A DNA stretch of 64,000 bases from Roseomonas fluvialis. GTDB taxonomy: Bacteria > Pseudomonadota > Alphaproteobacteria > Acetobacterales > Acetobacteraceae. The stretch covers positions 558,001 through 622,000 of the forward strand of contig NZ_AP025637.1 in assembly GCF_022846615.1 (NCBI RefSeq), in the 5' to 3' direction. This document shows positions 1-7,792 of the stretch, piece by piece; the first letter of the stretch is position 1; every line of letters begins with the position of its first letter. Made by a program: the position numbers and the translations under genes. A model generated the notes under the pieces. That model saw only the letters and a program-made list of their open reading frames with translations, ran no database searches and had not been told where the DNA came from.

Positions 1-123
1 CGCTGGAACCGCATCCCCGCGCCGATCGCGGTGAAGCGGGTCCAGCCGCTTGTTCTGCCGCATTTTCCGATTCGCCAGGCCATCCTGCCTGGCTCGAAAA
101 TGCTGGTTGCCGTCAATGCAGTT
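1..123. other. Left edge, no gene assigned
   Basis: No gene can be assigned with confidence. A minus-strand frame starting with ATG at 83 reads off the left edge and contains an ordinary-looking stretch (GWTRFTAIGAGMRFQ), so it could be the 5' end of a gene leaving the window, but no properly spaced ribosome-binding site precedes it. A plus-strand frame open from base 1 to the stop at 154-156 could equally be a gene end. A 7-bp inverted repeat (74-80 with 87-93) lies inside. Confidence 0.2.
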
Positions 124-151
124 CGGGAGCGGCCCGCATGGACCGCTCCCG
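124..151 (-). terminator. GC-rich hairpin downstream of the TAXI gene
   Basis: A perfect 9-bp stem (CGGGAGCGG at 124-132 with CCGCTCCCG at 143-151) and a 10-base loop lies 25 bases past the stop of the minus-strand binding-protein gene. There is no T-tract on either side, so it may be a weak or Rho-assisted terminator or an mRNA 3'-end stabilising structure. Confidence 0.45.
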
Positions 152-176
152 CATGAAGTGCCGCTGCGGTGCCGCC

Positions 177-1154
177 TCAGGCGAGCGTCGCGCCCTGCGC
201 CTTCCAGAAGGCCTCGGCCGCCGTGTGCCAGGGCACGCCGGCCGCGGCCGACTTCTGCCCTTCCAGGTTGAAGTCGCGCGCGGCGGAATGCACCCGCGCC
301 CAGTCCTCGCGGTTGCCCCACATGATCTGCAGGATCTGCGTGACCAGCGCCGCGGGCATGTCCTCGCGCACGGCCACGATGTTCGCGACCGACATCTGCT
401 TGTTGGGCGCGGTCTGGCCGGGATAGGTGCCGGCCGGGATGGTTTCGGCGAAATAGACCGGGCCGTATTTCTCGACGATCGCGGGCACGAACTGGTCGTG
501 GTCGATCATCACCAGCTGCACGCCGGGCGTGGCACCGAGGTCGGTGATCGCGCTGGTCGGCACGCCGGAGACGAAGAAATACGCATCCAGCTTGCCGTCC
601 TTGATCGCATTGGTGCTCTCGGCCGGCGAGAGGCGTTCGCGCGCGCGGAAATCGGTCTCGCGGTTGAGGCCCGCGGCCTCGATCAGGCGGAAGGCCATGA
701 TCTCGGTCGCCGAACCCGGCGCGCCGGTGGACACGCGCTTGCCCTTCAGGTCCGCCATGGTGCGGATGCCGGTCGATGCCACCGTCACCACCTGCATGCG
801 GTTGGTGTACAGCACCGAGATGGCGCGCACCGGCACCGGCCGGCCGCGGAAGCGGTCATTGCCGCGGATCGCGTCCACTGCCGCATCGACCTGCGTCAGC
901 ACCATGCCGACGCGGTTCGCCCCCAGCAGCTGCAGGTTGGCAACCGACCCGCCGGTGACTTCCACCGTGGCGCTCATGCCCGCGATGCCGCGCGAGAGAT
1001 AGTTCGCGAGCGCACCACCGAGCGGATAGTAGACGCCGCCCGTCGTGCCGGTCGCGATGGCGAGTTGCTGCTGCGCCTGGGCGCGTGCAACGCCCGGCAG
1101 TGCCAGTGTGCCGGCCGCGGCGGCGAGGGTCTGGCGGCGTGTGATCCCGGACAT
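177..1154 (-). CDS. TAXI-family TRAP transporter solute-binding protein
   Basis: Predicted periplasmic binding protein of 325 residues, of the TAXI family that delivers substrates to TRAP-type fused membrane subunits. It opens with a twin-arginine-like signal (TRRQTLAAAAG) and a cleavage site after ARA. The mature N-terminus carries the family signature ATGTTGGVYYPLGGALA, and the rest is a typical two-lobed binder. The ATG at 1154 is preferred over an upstream in-frame ATG because AGAGGAA lies just ahead of it and the signal peptide begins there. No DctQM-type membrane partner is in the window, so substrate and partner are unknown. A stem-loop follows the stop. Confidence 0.88.
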   Translation of the reverse strand: MSGITRRQTLAAAAGTLALPGVARAQAQQQLAIATGTTGGVYYPLGGALANYLSRGIAGMSATVEVTGGSVANLQLLGANRVGMVLTQVDAAVDAIRGNDRFRGRPVPVRAISVLYTNRMQVVTVASTGIRTMADLKGKRVSTGAPGSATEIMAFRLIEAAGLNRETDFRARERLSPAESTNAIKDGKLDAYFFVSGVPTSAITDLGATPGVQLVMIDHDQFVPAIVEKYGPVYFAETIPAGTYPGQTAPNKQMSVANIVAVREDMPAALVTQILQIMWGNREDWARVHSAARDFNLEGQKSAAAGVPWHTAAEAFWKAQGATLA

Positions 1155-1298
1155 GTGTGTTCCTCTGTGTTTCTTGGTCGCGGCTTCGTAGATAGCCGCC
1201 CGCGGCGCCGCTTTGAAGCCCGCGCCGTTGATCTGGCGCAAGGCATGGGTGCAACCGCGGCGCTATCCGTCGCGTATCGATCCCGGAGGACCGCATCC

Positions 1299-1997
1299 AT
1301 GACTGGCCTGCTCGCCCGCGACCTGATGACCCCCGACGTCGTGACCGTGCCGCCCGAGACGCCCGTGATGGCCATGGCGCGCCTGCTCGCCGATCGCGGC
1401 ATTTCCGCCGTGCCGGTGGTGGACAAGGACAGCAAGGTGCTCGGCATCGTCACCGAGGCCGACCTGGTCCGTCGCCTGGCGGGCGAGGAAGACAAGCCGT
1501 CCTCCTGGTTCGGCGCACTGTTCGCCGATCCGGCCAGCCAGGCGGAGCGCTTCGCGCGCACGCATGGCGTGACGGCGAAGGACCTGATGACCGAAAAGGT
1601 TGTGACCGTGGCGCCGGACACCACCGCCGCGCACATTGCGCAGATGATGGAGAAGCAGAACATCCGCCGCGTCGTGGTGACCGAGGGCGATCGCCTGCGC
1701 GGCATCGTCAGTCGCGCCGACCTGCTGCGCGCGCTGGTCGCGCCGCCGCACCAGGATGCGGAACTGTCGGACGAGCGCGTGCGCCGCGCCGTGATGGCAG
1801 CGATGAAGAAGGAACCCTGGACCGACACCTTCTACACCATGGTCGAGGTCAAGGACGGCACCGTGACCTTCCACGGCTTCCGCCGGTCGGACGCGGTGCA
1901 GCGCGCGCTGCGCGTGCTGGCCGAGAACGTGCCGGGCGTGAAGGCGGTGGTCGACGACACCCAGCCCATGCCGGTGTTCATCTACGGCGGGGTGTAA
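1299..1997 (+). CDS. CBS-pair and BON domain protein
   Basis: Cytoplasmic protein of 232 residues with two CBS motifs (roughly residues 5-60 and 82-142) and a C-terminal BON domain (about 155-225, containing VTFHGFRRSDAVQRAL). CBS pairs usually sense adenosyl nucleotides; BON domains bind membranes or ligands. CBS plus BON is a common alphaproteobacterial architecture of unknown role, often stress-associated. GGAGGA at 1285-1290 fixes the ATG at 1299; the much longer open frame upstream is antisense to the TAXI gene and is not coding. It is divergent from that gene with about 140 bases between starts. Confidence 0.88.
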   Translation: MTGLLARDLMTPDVVTVPPETPVMAMARLLADRGISAVPVVDKDSKVLGIVTEADLVRRLAGEEDKPSSWFGALFADPASQAERFARTHGVTAKDLMTEKVVTVAPDTTAAHIAQMMEKQNIRRVVVTEGDRLRGIVSRADLLRALVAPPHQDAELSDERVRRAVMAAMKKEPWTDTFYTMVEVKDGTVTFHGFRRSDAVQRALRVLAENVPGVKAVVDDTQPMPVFIYGGV

Positions 1998-2062
1998 CCC
2001 GCGAAACCCTCGCGGTGATTCCGGGTTATGGTGCCACACAGACCATCCCGAGGTATCGCCGC

Positions 2063-2998
2063 ATGGCCCGCGTTCGCATCCGCCACACCACGCGCTACGA
2101 CTACAGCGCGCCGGTGGGGCTGTCTCAGCACCGGCTGATGGTGCGCCCGCGCGACAGCCACGACCTGCGCCTGCACGACGCCACCATGACGATCAGCCCG
2201 GCGCCGGAGGCCACGCGATGGGCCCATGACGTCTTCGGCAATTCGGTATGCCTGCTCGACTGGGCCGAGGGTGCCACGACCGATCACCTAGAGATCGTCT
2301 CCACGCTCGATCTCGAACACTTTCCTGCCGGGCCGGCGCTGCCGCGCGCCACGCTCGACCCCTCCGTCGAGATCTTCCCCTTCTCCTACGGCGCGGAGGA
2401 AGCGCCGGACCTCGAGCATTTCCGCGTCCGCCTGCTGCCCGACCCGCAGCGGCGCGTCGATGCCTGGGCGCGTCGCTTCCTCGATCCGGGTGGTCAGACG
2501 CGCACCTTGCCGATGCTCGAAGCCATGACGCGCGCGATCCGCGACGAGTTCAGCTACGAAGGGCGCGACGCGGAGGGCACCAACAGCCCGGTGGTCACGC
2601 TCGAGACTGGCCGCGGCGCCTGCCGAGACTTCACCCTGCTGATGATGGAGGCGGCGCGCGCGCTCGGCCTCGCCGCGCGCTTCGTCACCGGCTACCTGTA
2701 TGACTCGGCGGGGACCGAGGGCGTGGTCGGCGGCGGCGCCACGCATGCTTGGTGCTCGGTCTACGTGCCTGGCGCGGGCTGGGTGGAATACGACCCCACC
2801 AACGGGCTGGTCGCGGGCGAGAACCTGATCCGCGTGGGCTCGACTCGCACACCCGAACAGGCGGTGCCGGTCGGCGGTGGCTACATCGGCACGGCCGACG
2901 CCTTCGCCGGCCTGCACGTGGATGTCACTGTGAAGGTCGGCGACGATCCGCCCGCTACGGTGTCGGAACCGCCACCCCCACCAGACAATCCCGCGTGA
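2063..2998 (+). CDS. Transglutaminase-like cysteine protease family protein
   Basis: 311 residues: an N-terminal bacterial transglutaminase-associated domain (about 1-85, beginning RVRIRHTTRYDYSAPV) and a papain-fold transglutaminase core. The catalytic triad is visible as C187 (in GRGACRDF), H228 (in ATHAWCS) and D244 (in EYDPTNG). Such proteins are cytoplasmic hydrolases or crosslinking enzymes of unknown substrate, often encoded beside A-alpha/circularly permuted ATP-grasp genes that are not present here. The ATG at 2063 with GAGG upstream matches the family start. The 3' end overlaps the convergent nitrile-hydratase-like alpha gene by 44 bases. Confidence 0.88.
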   Translation: MARVRIRHTTRYDYSAPVGLSQHRLMVRPRDSHDLRLHDATMTISPAPEATRWAHDVFGNSVCLLDWAEGATTDHLEIVSTLDLEHFPAGPALPRATLDPSVEIFPFSYGAEEAPDLEHFRVRLLPDPQRRVDAWARRFLDPGGQTRTLPMLEAMTRAIRDEFSYEGRDAEGTNSPVVTLETGRGACRDFTLLMMEAARALGLAARFVTGYLYDSAGTEGVVGGGATHAWCSVYVPGAGWVEYDPTNGLVAGENLIRVGSTRTPEQAVPVGGGYIGTADAFAGLHVDVTVKVGDDPPATVSEPPPPPDNPA

Positions 2999-3536
2999 CG
3001 ATCGACGCGAGCCGCGCTTCGTCCCAGCCCTCGGTCGCGGGCGGGCGCATCGGCAGCACCATCCAGCGGTAGTCGGCGGTGCTGTCCACCACGCGGGTCT
3101 CGACGCTGTCGGGCAGGTTCAGCCCCCATTCCGCAAGCACCGTCCGCGGTTCACGGACGGCGCGCGACCGATACTCGAACGACTTGTACCAGTTCGGCGG
3201 ATAGCCCAGCACTGCACGCGGGTAGCAGGAGCACAGCGTGCAGACCACCAGGTGGTGCCGCGTCGGCGTGTTCTCGAGCACGCCGAGCGGTGGCGCGCCG
3301 GCCATGGACACGCCCATGGCCTCGGCGGCGGCCTTGCCGTCGGTCAGCAGCAATTCGCGGTAGGCCGGGTCGGTCCAGGCCTTCGCGACCATGCGCGCGC
3401 CGGTCTCGGGGCTGGCCTTGTCGGTGCTGGCCTGGCGCGCGGCGATCTCGGCCTCGGTGACGATGCCCTTGGCCTCGAGCGCCGCCACCAGGCGGTCGAG
3501 CAAGGCAAGGCTGTCGGGGCGCGGCGGTGCGGCCAT
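2955..3536 (-). CDS. Nitrile hydratase alpha-type subunit (Co-type claw)
   Basis: 193 residues, homologous to nitrile hydratase alpha and thiocyanate hydrolase gamma. The metal claw CTLCSC is present (C99, C102, C104); threonine after the first cysteine is characteristic of cobalt-type centres, where two cysteines become oxidised. It would hydrate a nitrile to an amide, or hydrolyse thiocyanate, as a complex with the two upstream products. It is the last gene of a tight trio: 2 bases separate it from the beta C-terminal-half gene. The 3' end overlaps the transglutaminase gene on the other strand. No recognisable activator (P44k/NhlE type) is nearby. Enzyme class is secure; substrate is not. 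Confidence 0.88.
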   Translation of the reverse strand: MAAPPRPDSLALLDRLVAALEAKGIVTEAEIAARQASTDKASPETGARMVAKAWTDPAYRELLLTDGKAAAEAMGVSMAGAPPLGVLENTPTRHHLVVCTLCSCYPRAVLGYPPNWYKSFEYRSRAVREPRTVLAEWGLNLPDSVETRVVDSTADYRWMVLPMRPPATEGWDEARLASIVTRDCLVGVAVPTP

Positions 3537-3538
3537 GG

Positions 3539-3832
3539 CTATGCCCTCTCGAGCCAGTGTTCGAAGACCTCGACCATCACGGTATCGCCCGGCTTGCCCT
3601 CGTTCCAGATCGGCGGCTGCTCGAACAGGACATGATACAGGGTGCGCTTCGGGGCGGGTCGGGCGAAGGCGAGGTCCTCGGGGTTCGCGAAGGCACCGAG
3701 CGGGCGCACCACCGTGCCGGTGCGGCCGCGGATGTAGTGCGGCGTGCGGATGTGGCAGGGGCCGCGGCGCTCCGGCCAGTCGTCCTTCACGCGCACCTGC
3801 GCGCCGGGGGCGAAGATCGGGGCGTCGCTCAT
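3539..3832 (-). CDS. Nitrile hydratase beta, C-terminal half (SH3-like)
   Basis: 97 residues matching only the SH3-like C-terminal domain of nitrile hydratase beta (FAPGAQVRVKDDWPE, HYIRGRTGTVVRPLG, TLYHVLFEQPPIW). In one-piece beta subunits this domain is fused to a helical N-terminal domain, which here is a separate gene immediately upstream with a 4-base overlap (3829-3832). The division corresponds to that of thiocyanate hydrolase alpha and beta. It is expected to pack against the claw-bearing alpha-type subunit encoded next. Confidence 0.85.
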   Translation of the reverse strand: MSDAPIFAPGAQVRVKDDWPERRGPCHIRTPHYIRGRTGTVVRPLGAFANPEDLAFARPAPKRTLYHVLFEQPPIWNEGKPGDTVMVEVFEHWLERA

Positions 3833-4122
3833 GGCAGGATGTCCTTCTCCACGATGCCCTTCTCGACCATCAGCGCGGTGATCGACCGCAGCCAGCGCTC
3901 GTAGTAGCCGAGCGCGAAATACTCCGCCTCCGGGATGCTCTCGATGCCACGGCGGAGCTCGTCCACCGTCATCAGCTTCTTCTGCGCGAGCAGCTGGCGC
4001 AGCGCATCCACCTTTTTGCCGAAGGCGTCGGGCGGCGCCTCGTCGTGCTCGACCGGCGTGCAGTGGAAGCGGGCGATGCCGCCCATGTCGTGGATGGCGG
4101 GGATCGGGCGATCGTCTGGCAT
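3829..4122 (-). CDS. Nitrile hydratase beta, N-terminal half
   Basis: 97 residues matching the helical N-terminal domain of nitrile hydratase beta: it begins close to the hallmark IHDMGG and continues with PAEYFALGYYERWL and VEKGI. First gene of the trio, overlapping the next by ATGA-type coupling. The small accessory proteins that deliver cobalt to nitrile hydratase are related in fold, so an accessory role cannot be ruled out, but IHDMGG argues for a structural subunit. The gene begins 43 bases after the SH3-protein gene stops, so one transcript is possible. Confidence 0.82.
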   Translation of the reverse strand: MPDDRPIPAIHDMGGIARFHCTPVEHDEAPPDAFGKKVDALRQLLAQKKLMTVDELRRGIESIPEAEYFALGYYERWLRSITALMVEKGIVEKDILP

Positions 4123-4165
4123 GGCAGAAGGTTAGGCCGGTGCGCGCCGGATGGTCCAGCGCGCG

Positions 4166-5086
4166 CTATTTCACTTCCTCATCGGCCGAGACACCCCAGA
4201 CCTCCGAGCGCAGGATGTAGCCGCGGTATTCGCCGGCCTGCGCCTCGCACCAGGCGCTGCGCAGTTCGCACTGGCGCAGGCGCACCACCACGCCGGGACG
4301 CAGGCGCGCGACCGGCGGGCTGTCGGCCTCGGGGCGGCGGCGCAGCGCGGTCTCGCTGCTCGGCGCGCCGCGCACGATCGCGCTGCGCCGGCCCATCAGC
4401 GTAGATTGATGGACCCAGCCCTCGGTGCCCTCGGGGTCGCGGATGCGGCGCCACAGCTCGAATTCGCGGGTGATCTCCACCGGCAATTCGCGCCGCTGGT
4501 AGGTCCATTCGATCGGAAACCGCGTTCCGGGGCCGGCCCGCAGGTTCACCTCGTCCGAGCGCAGCGCCGCGAAGCGCGGCAGCGGCAGGTTGGTGACCGA
4601 ACCGACCGAGGGCTGCGGATCCGGCGGCGGTGCCGGGGCGGGCGTGGGTTCGGGCGTGCGGGTCGCGCCCGCGGCGCCGGCCGCCCCGGCGGCAGCCCCG
4701 GCAGCGGCGCCGGCGGCCGTGCGGCCGCGCTGGTTCGGCTGGCCCTGGCGGGCGGTGGCGCCCGGTGCGCGCCCATCGGGCCTGGCTGGGGGGCGCACCA
4801 CGGGCGCGGTCGAGGCCGGCGGGCGCTGCGCGGTGGCTGGCGGGCGCGGCGCCGTCGCTGGGGGCGTCGCCTGGCGCGGCGTCGGGGCGGGCGCTGCCTG
4901 GCGTGGCGGCGTCGGCGCAGGGGTTGCCGGGCGTGGCGGCGTTGGTGCGGCCGGGGCGCTGGGCGCGGCCGGCGCACCGGGTCGCACCGGCGGCGGCAGG
5001 CTGCCCGGCGCGGTCGTCTGCGCCCACGCCGGTGTGGCGCCAAGCAGCGCGACCATCGCGAATCCGATCCGGCGCAGGGCTGTCAT
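4166..5086 (-). CDS. Secreted proline/alanine-rich SH3-domain protein
   Basis: 306 residues. A signal peptide (MTALRRIGFAMVALLGATPAWA) is followed by about 130 residues of low-complexity Pro/Ala/Thr/Arg sequence with repeated TPPR/ATP units, then a C-terminal bacterial SH3 segment (about 180-300; RSDEVNLRAGPGTRFPIEWTY, then a second SH3-like half ending near the stop). Such SH3 proteins bind the cell envelope, usually peptidoglycan. The start at 5086 has GGAGGACAGAGG upstream; a longer frame to 5122 lacks this. It lies between the DsrE-like gene and the nitrile hydratase trio on the same strand. Confidence 0.85.
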   Translation of the reverse strand: MTALRRIGFAMVALLGATPAWAQTTAPGSLPPPVRPGAPAAPSAPAAPTPPRPATPAPTPPRQAAPAPTPRQATPPATAPRPPATAQRPPASTAPVVRPPARPDGRAPGATARQGQPNQRGRTAAGAAAGAAAGAAGAAGATRTPEPTPAPAPPPDPQPSVGSVTNLPLPRFAALRSDEVNLRAGPGTRFPIEWTYQRRELPVEITREFELWRRIRDPEGTEGWVHQSTLMGRRSAIVRGAPSSETALRRRPEADSPPVARLRPGVVVRLRQCELRSAWCEAQAGEYRGYILRSEVWGVSADEEVK

Positions 5087-5128
5087 GGCCCCTCTGTCCT
5101 CCCCCGGGCGGGGCGGGGTCAAGCGATG

Positions 5129-5500
5129 CTAGAGCGTGACGACCTGCCCGGCCCCGACCGCGCCGAGGAAGGTCGCGATGCCCGCCACCTCCACACCCGG
5201 CAGCAGCGGCATCGCCGCCAGGTCCTCGGCGCGCAGCCCGGCTTCGCAGGCGATCATGCGCACGCCCATCTCGACGCAGGCCTCGCGCAGCGTCGCGATG
5301 CCGGCGACACCGCGCGCGACGAGGGTGCCCTCGCGCGGATCAGCCAGCAGCGGGCAGGGGTCCGCCAGCATCAGGCAGCCGGTGTTGGTCGCGAACAGCA
5401 CGACCTCGCGCCCCAGCGCAGCCGCGCCCGCGGCCACCACCAGCGCATAATGTGCCCGCGGATGGCTGCCGGATTCGAGAAGGATGCCGAGCGGCGTCAT
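5129..5500 (-). CDS. DsrE-family sulfur-relay-like protein
   Basis: 123-residue cytoplasmic protein with a DsrE/DsrF-like fold: N-terminal strand GILLESGSHPRAHYAL, then ATNTGCLML, and a late conserved segment with cysteine (REACVEMGVRMIACEAGL). Family members carry persulfide sulfur or act as peroxiredoxin-like proteins. The cysteine in VRMIACEAG occupies the usual sulfur-carrying position. The ATG at 5500 starts the family-like sequence; the open frame continuing upstream runs into the previous gene. It lies 82 bases downstream of the ThiF/MoeB-like gene, a plausible sulfur-transfer pairing. Confidence 0.82.
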   Translation of the reverse strand: MTPLGILLESGSHPRAHYALVVAAGAAALGREVVLFATNTGCLMLADPCPLLADPREGTLVARGVAGIATLREACVEMGVRMIACEAGLRAEDLAAMPLLPGVEVAGIATFLGAVGAGQVVTL

Positions 5501-5582
5501 GGCCGAGCGGCCTCGCCGGCACGCACGCGGTGCTCGGCTTGCGCCTGCCACCCATCGCCGCGCGCCGCGCTGCCGTGCACCG

Positions 5583-6404
5583 TCACGCCGCGCAGACCGG
5601 CGCGGCCGCGCCGTCGTGCGCGGCAAGGTCGCGGATCGTGGCGTGGTCGCCGCACAGCGCGCAGCCCGGGTCACGCTTGAGCCGCACGGTGCGGAAGCGG
5701 GCATCCAGCGCATCCCACAGCAGCAGCCGGCCCATCAGCGGGTCGCCGATGCCCAGGATCAGCTTCAGCACCTCGGTCGCCTGCAGCGTGCCCATCACGC
5801 CGGTGACCGCACCCAGCACGCCGGCTTCCGAACAGGTCGGCACCAGGCCCGGCGGCGGCGGTTCGGGATGCAGGCAGCGGTGGCAGGGATGCGCGCCGTC
5901 ATGCCCGGCGAAGACGCTGAGCTGGCCTTCGAAGCGCAGCACCGCCGCGCTGACCAGCGGGCGGCCCAGCAGGTGGCAGGCGTCGCCCAGCAGGAAACGC
6001 GTGGCGAAATTGTCGGTGCCGTCGCAGACGATGTCGTAGCGCGGGATCAGGTCGCGCGCGGCCTCGGCATCCATGCGCCGCGCGTGGATATCGATGCGCG
6101 TCTCGGGGTTTAGGGCGCGCAGCGTCTCGGCCGCGCTCTCGGCCTTGTTGCGGCCGATGCGCGCGGTGGTGTGCGCAACCTGGCGCTGCAGGTTCGATAA
6201 TTCGAGCGTGTCGTCGTCGACCAGGCCCAGCGTGCCGACCCCCGCCGCCGCGAGATAGAGCGTGAGCGGTGAACCGAGCCCTCCGGCGCCGACCACCAGC
6301 ACCCGCGCGGCGCGCAGCTTCGCCTGGCCGATCGCGCCGACCTCCTCGAGCAGGATGTGACGCGAATAGCGGTGCAGCTCCGCCTCGGTGAAGTCGAGAT
6401 CCAT
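5583..6404 (-). CDS. ThiF/MoeB/HesA-family adenylyltransferase
   Basis: 273 residues, E1-like enzyme that adenylates the C-terminal glycine of a small sulfur carrier (MoaD, ThiS or similar). Seen: ATP-binding GAGGLGSP near residue 40, DDDTLELSNLQRQ, catalytic cysteine C191 in PTCSEAG, and the zinc pairs C174/C177 and C248/C251. Without a rhodanese domain it resembles MoeB/ThiF rather than MOCS3. The start at 6404 (MDLDFTEAELHRYSRH) fits the family although the ribosome-binding site is weak. Divergent from the MgtC-like gene. It could serve molybdopterin or thiamine synthesis; no carrier gene is adjacent. Confidence 0.87.
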   Translation of the reverse strand: MDLDFTEAELHRYSRHILLEEVGAIGQAKLRAARVLVVGAGGLGSPLTLYLAAAGVGTLGLVDDDTLELSNLQRQVAHTTARIGRNKAESAAETLRALNPETRIDIHARRMDAEAARDLIPRYDIVCDGTDNFATRFLLGDACHLLGRPLVSAAVLRFEGQLSVFAGHDGAHPCHRCLHPEPPPPGLVPTCSEAGVLGAVTGVMGTLQATEVLKLILGIGDPLMGRLLLWDALDARFRTVRLKRDPGCALCGDHATIRDLAAHDGAAAPVCAA

Positions 6405-6511
6405 GGGCAGGATATGGGCGCGCCGGGGCGGGGCACGCAAGCCATGCGTGCTGCGCGCTTGTGTGGGCGGCGTGCAGGGCGCGAAATGCGCCACATGGAG
6501 ACTGCGCGCAC

Positions 6512-7792
6512 GTGACCGGGGCCGACCTGCACGGCGAGGATCTCATCCGCCGCCTAGCGGTCGCTCTCGCGATCGGTCTGCTGGTGGGCGCCGAGCGCCA
6601 TTGGCGCGAACGCGACGAAGCCGCCGGCCGCCGCACCGCCGGCGTGCGCACCTTCGCGCTGGTCGGCCTGTCGGGCGGCGTGGTGGCGGCGGTGGCCACC
6701 CCGCTCGGGCCCATTGGCGGCGCGGTGCTGCTCTCCGCCGGCCTGTTCGCGCTGATGGCCGCGCTGCTGCCCTTCGCCCTGCGCGAGGCCGATGCCGAGG
6801 GCCGCTTCAGCGCCACCAGCCAGGTGGCGGCGATCGGCACCTATGCGCTGGGCGCGCTGGCCGTGGCCGGCGAGGCGCCCGCCGCCGGCGCCGCCGCGGT
6901 TGCGATGACCGCCGTGCTCGCGGCGCGCGAGAGCCTGCATGGGCTGATGGCGCGCATCACCTGGGTCGAGCTGCGCTCCGCCATCCTGCTGCTGTCGATG
7001 ACGCTGGTGGCGCTGCCGTTGGTGCCGGATGCGCCGATCAGCTGGCTGGCGGGCGTCAACCCGCACCAGGTCTGGATGCTGGCGATCCTGCTCGCGGGGG
7101 TGTCGTTCCTCGGCTACCTCGGCGTCAAGCTGGGCGGTGGGCATCGCGGGTTGCTTTTGGCGGGGGCGGCAGGGGGGCTGGTGTCGTCCACCGCCGTCAC
7201 GCTGTCGAACGCGTCGGCGGCGGCGAAGGGCGGGCCGGCGGCCGGGCTGGCGGCGGGATCGCTGGTGGCAGGCGCGGTGTCCTGCCTGCGCACGGCAGGG
7301 CTGGCGCTGCTGGTTGCGCCGGCGACGGGGCGGCTGCTCGGCCCGGCGCTGGTCGCCGCGGCGGCGGGCATGGGCGTCGTGGCGCTTCTGCTCGCACGAC
7401 GGCGCGCGAGCGTTGCGGATGGCCCGGCCGATCCCGGCAACCCCTTCGAGATCGGGGCGGTGCTCCGCATGGCGCTGCTGCTTGCGGGCGTCGGCGCTGC
7501 GGCGAAGTTCGGTGCGGAGCGGCTTGGTGGCGGCGCCGTCCTGCTGATCGCCGCGGTGACCGGGCTGACGGATGTGGACGCCATCACGCTGTCCGTCCCG
7601 GCGCTCGCGCCCGCCACGATCAGCGAGGCGGTCGCGGCGCAGGCGGTCGCTGTGGCGGTGGCGAGCAACATCGTGGCCAAGGCGGCCTATGCGCTGGCGC
7701 TGGGGTCCGCGCGCCATGCCCAATGGGTCGTGCTGGGGTCGGTTGCCGGTCTTGCGCCCGGCGCGGCGCTGCTGGTCGCGGCGCTGCGCTGA
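6512..7792 (+). CDS. MgtC/SapB-like membrane protein with DUF4010 domain
   Basis: About 426 residues, an integral inner-membrane protein with roughly a dozen hydrophobic helices. The N-terminal domain has the MgtC/SapB signature (ALAIGLLVGAERHWRERD, RTAGVRTFALVGLSG, QVAAIGTYALGA); the rest matches DUF4010 (GGAAGGLVSSTAVTLSNAS-like segment, LTDVDAITLS). Function unknown; MgtC proteins influence membrane ATPase activity. I chose the GTG at 6512, about 12 bases past GGAG; an in-frame ATG at 6461 is the alternative. The stop abuts the stop of the convergent Bug gene with no base between. Confidence 0.85.
   Translation: MTGADLHGEDLIRRLAVALAIGLLVGAERHWRERDEAAGRRTAGVRTFALVGLSGGVVAAVATPLGPIGGAVLLSAGLFALMAALLPFALREADAEGRFSATSQVAAIGTYALGALAVAGEAPAAGAAAVAMTAVLAARESLHGLMARITWVELRSAILLLSMTLVALPLVPDAPISWLAGVNPHQVWMLAILLAGVSFLGYLGVKLGGGHRGLLLAGAAGGLVSSTAVTLSNASAAAKGGPAAGLAAGSLVAGAVSCLRTAGLALLVAPATGRLLGPALVAAAAGMGVVALLLARRRASVADGPADPGNPFEIGAVLRMALLLAGVGAAAKFGAERLGGGAVLLIAAVTGLTDVDAITLSVPALAPATISEAVAAQAVAVAVASNIVAKAAYALALGSARHAQWVVLGSVAGLAPGAALLVAALR

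Noticed and set aside
138-1298. N-terminal extension of the CBS/BON gene
   Set aside because: It is antisense to the TAXI gene and lacks normal composition; GGAGGA places the start at 1299.
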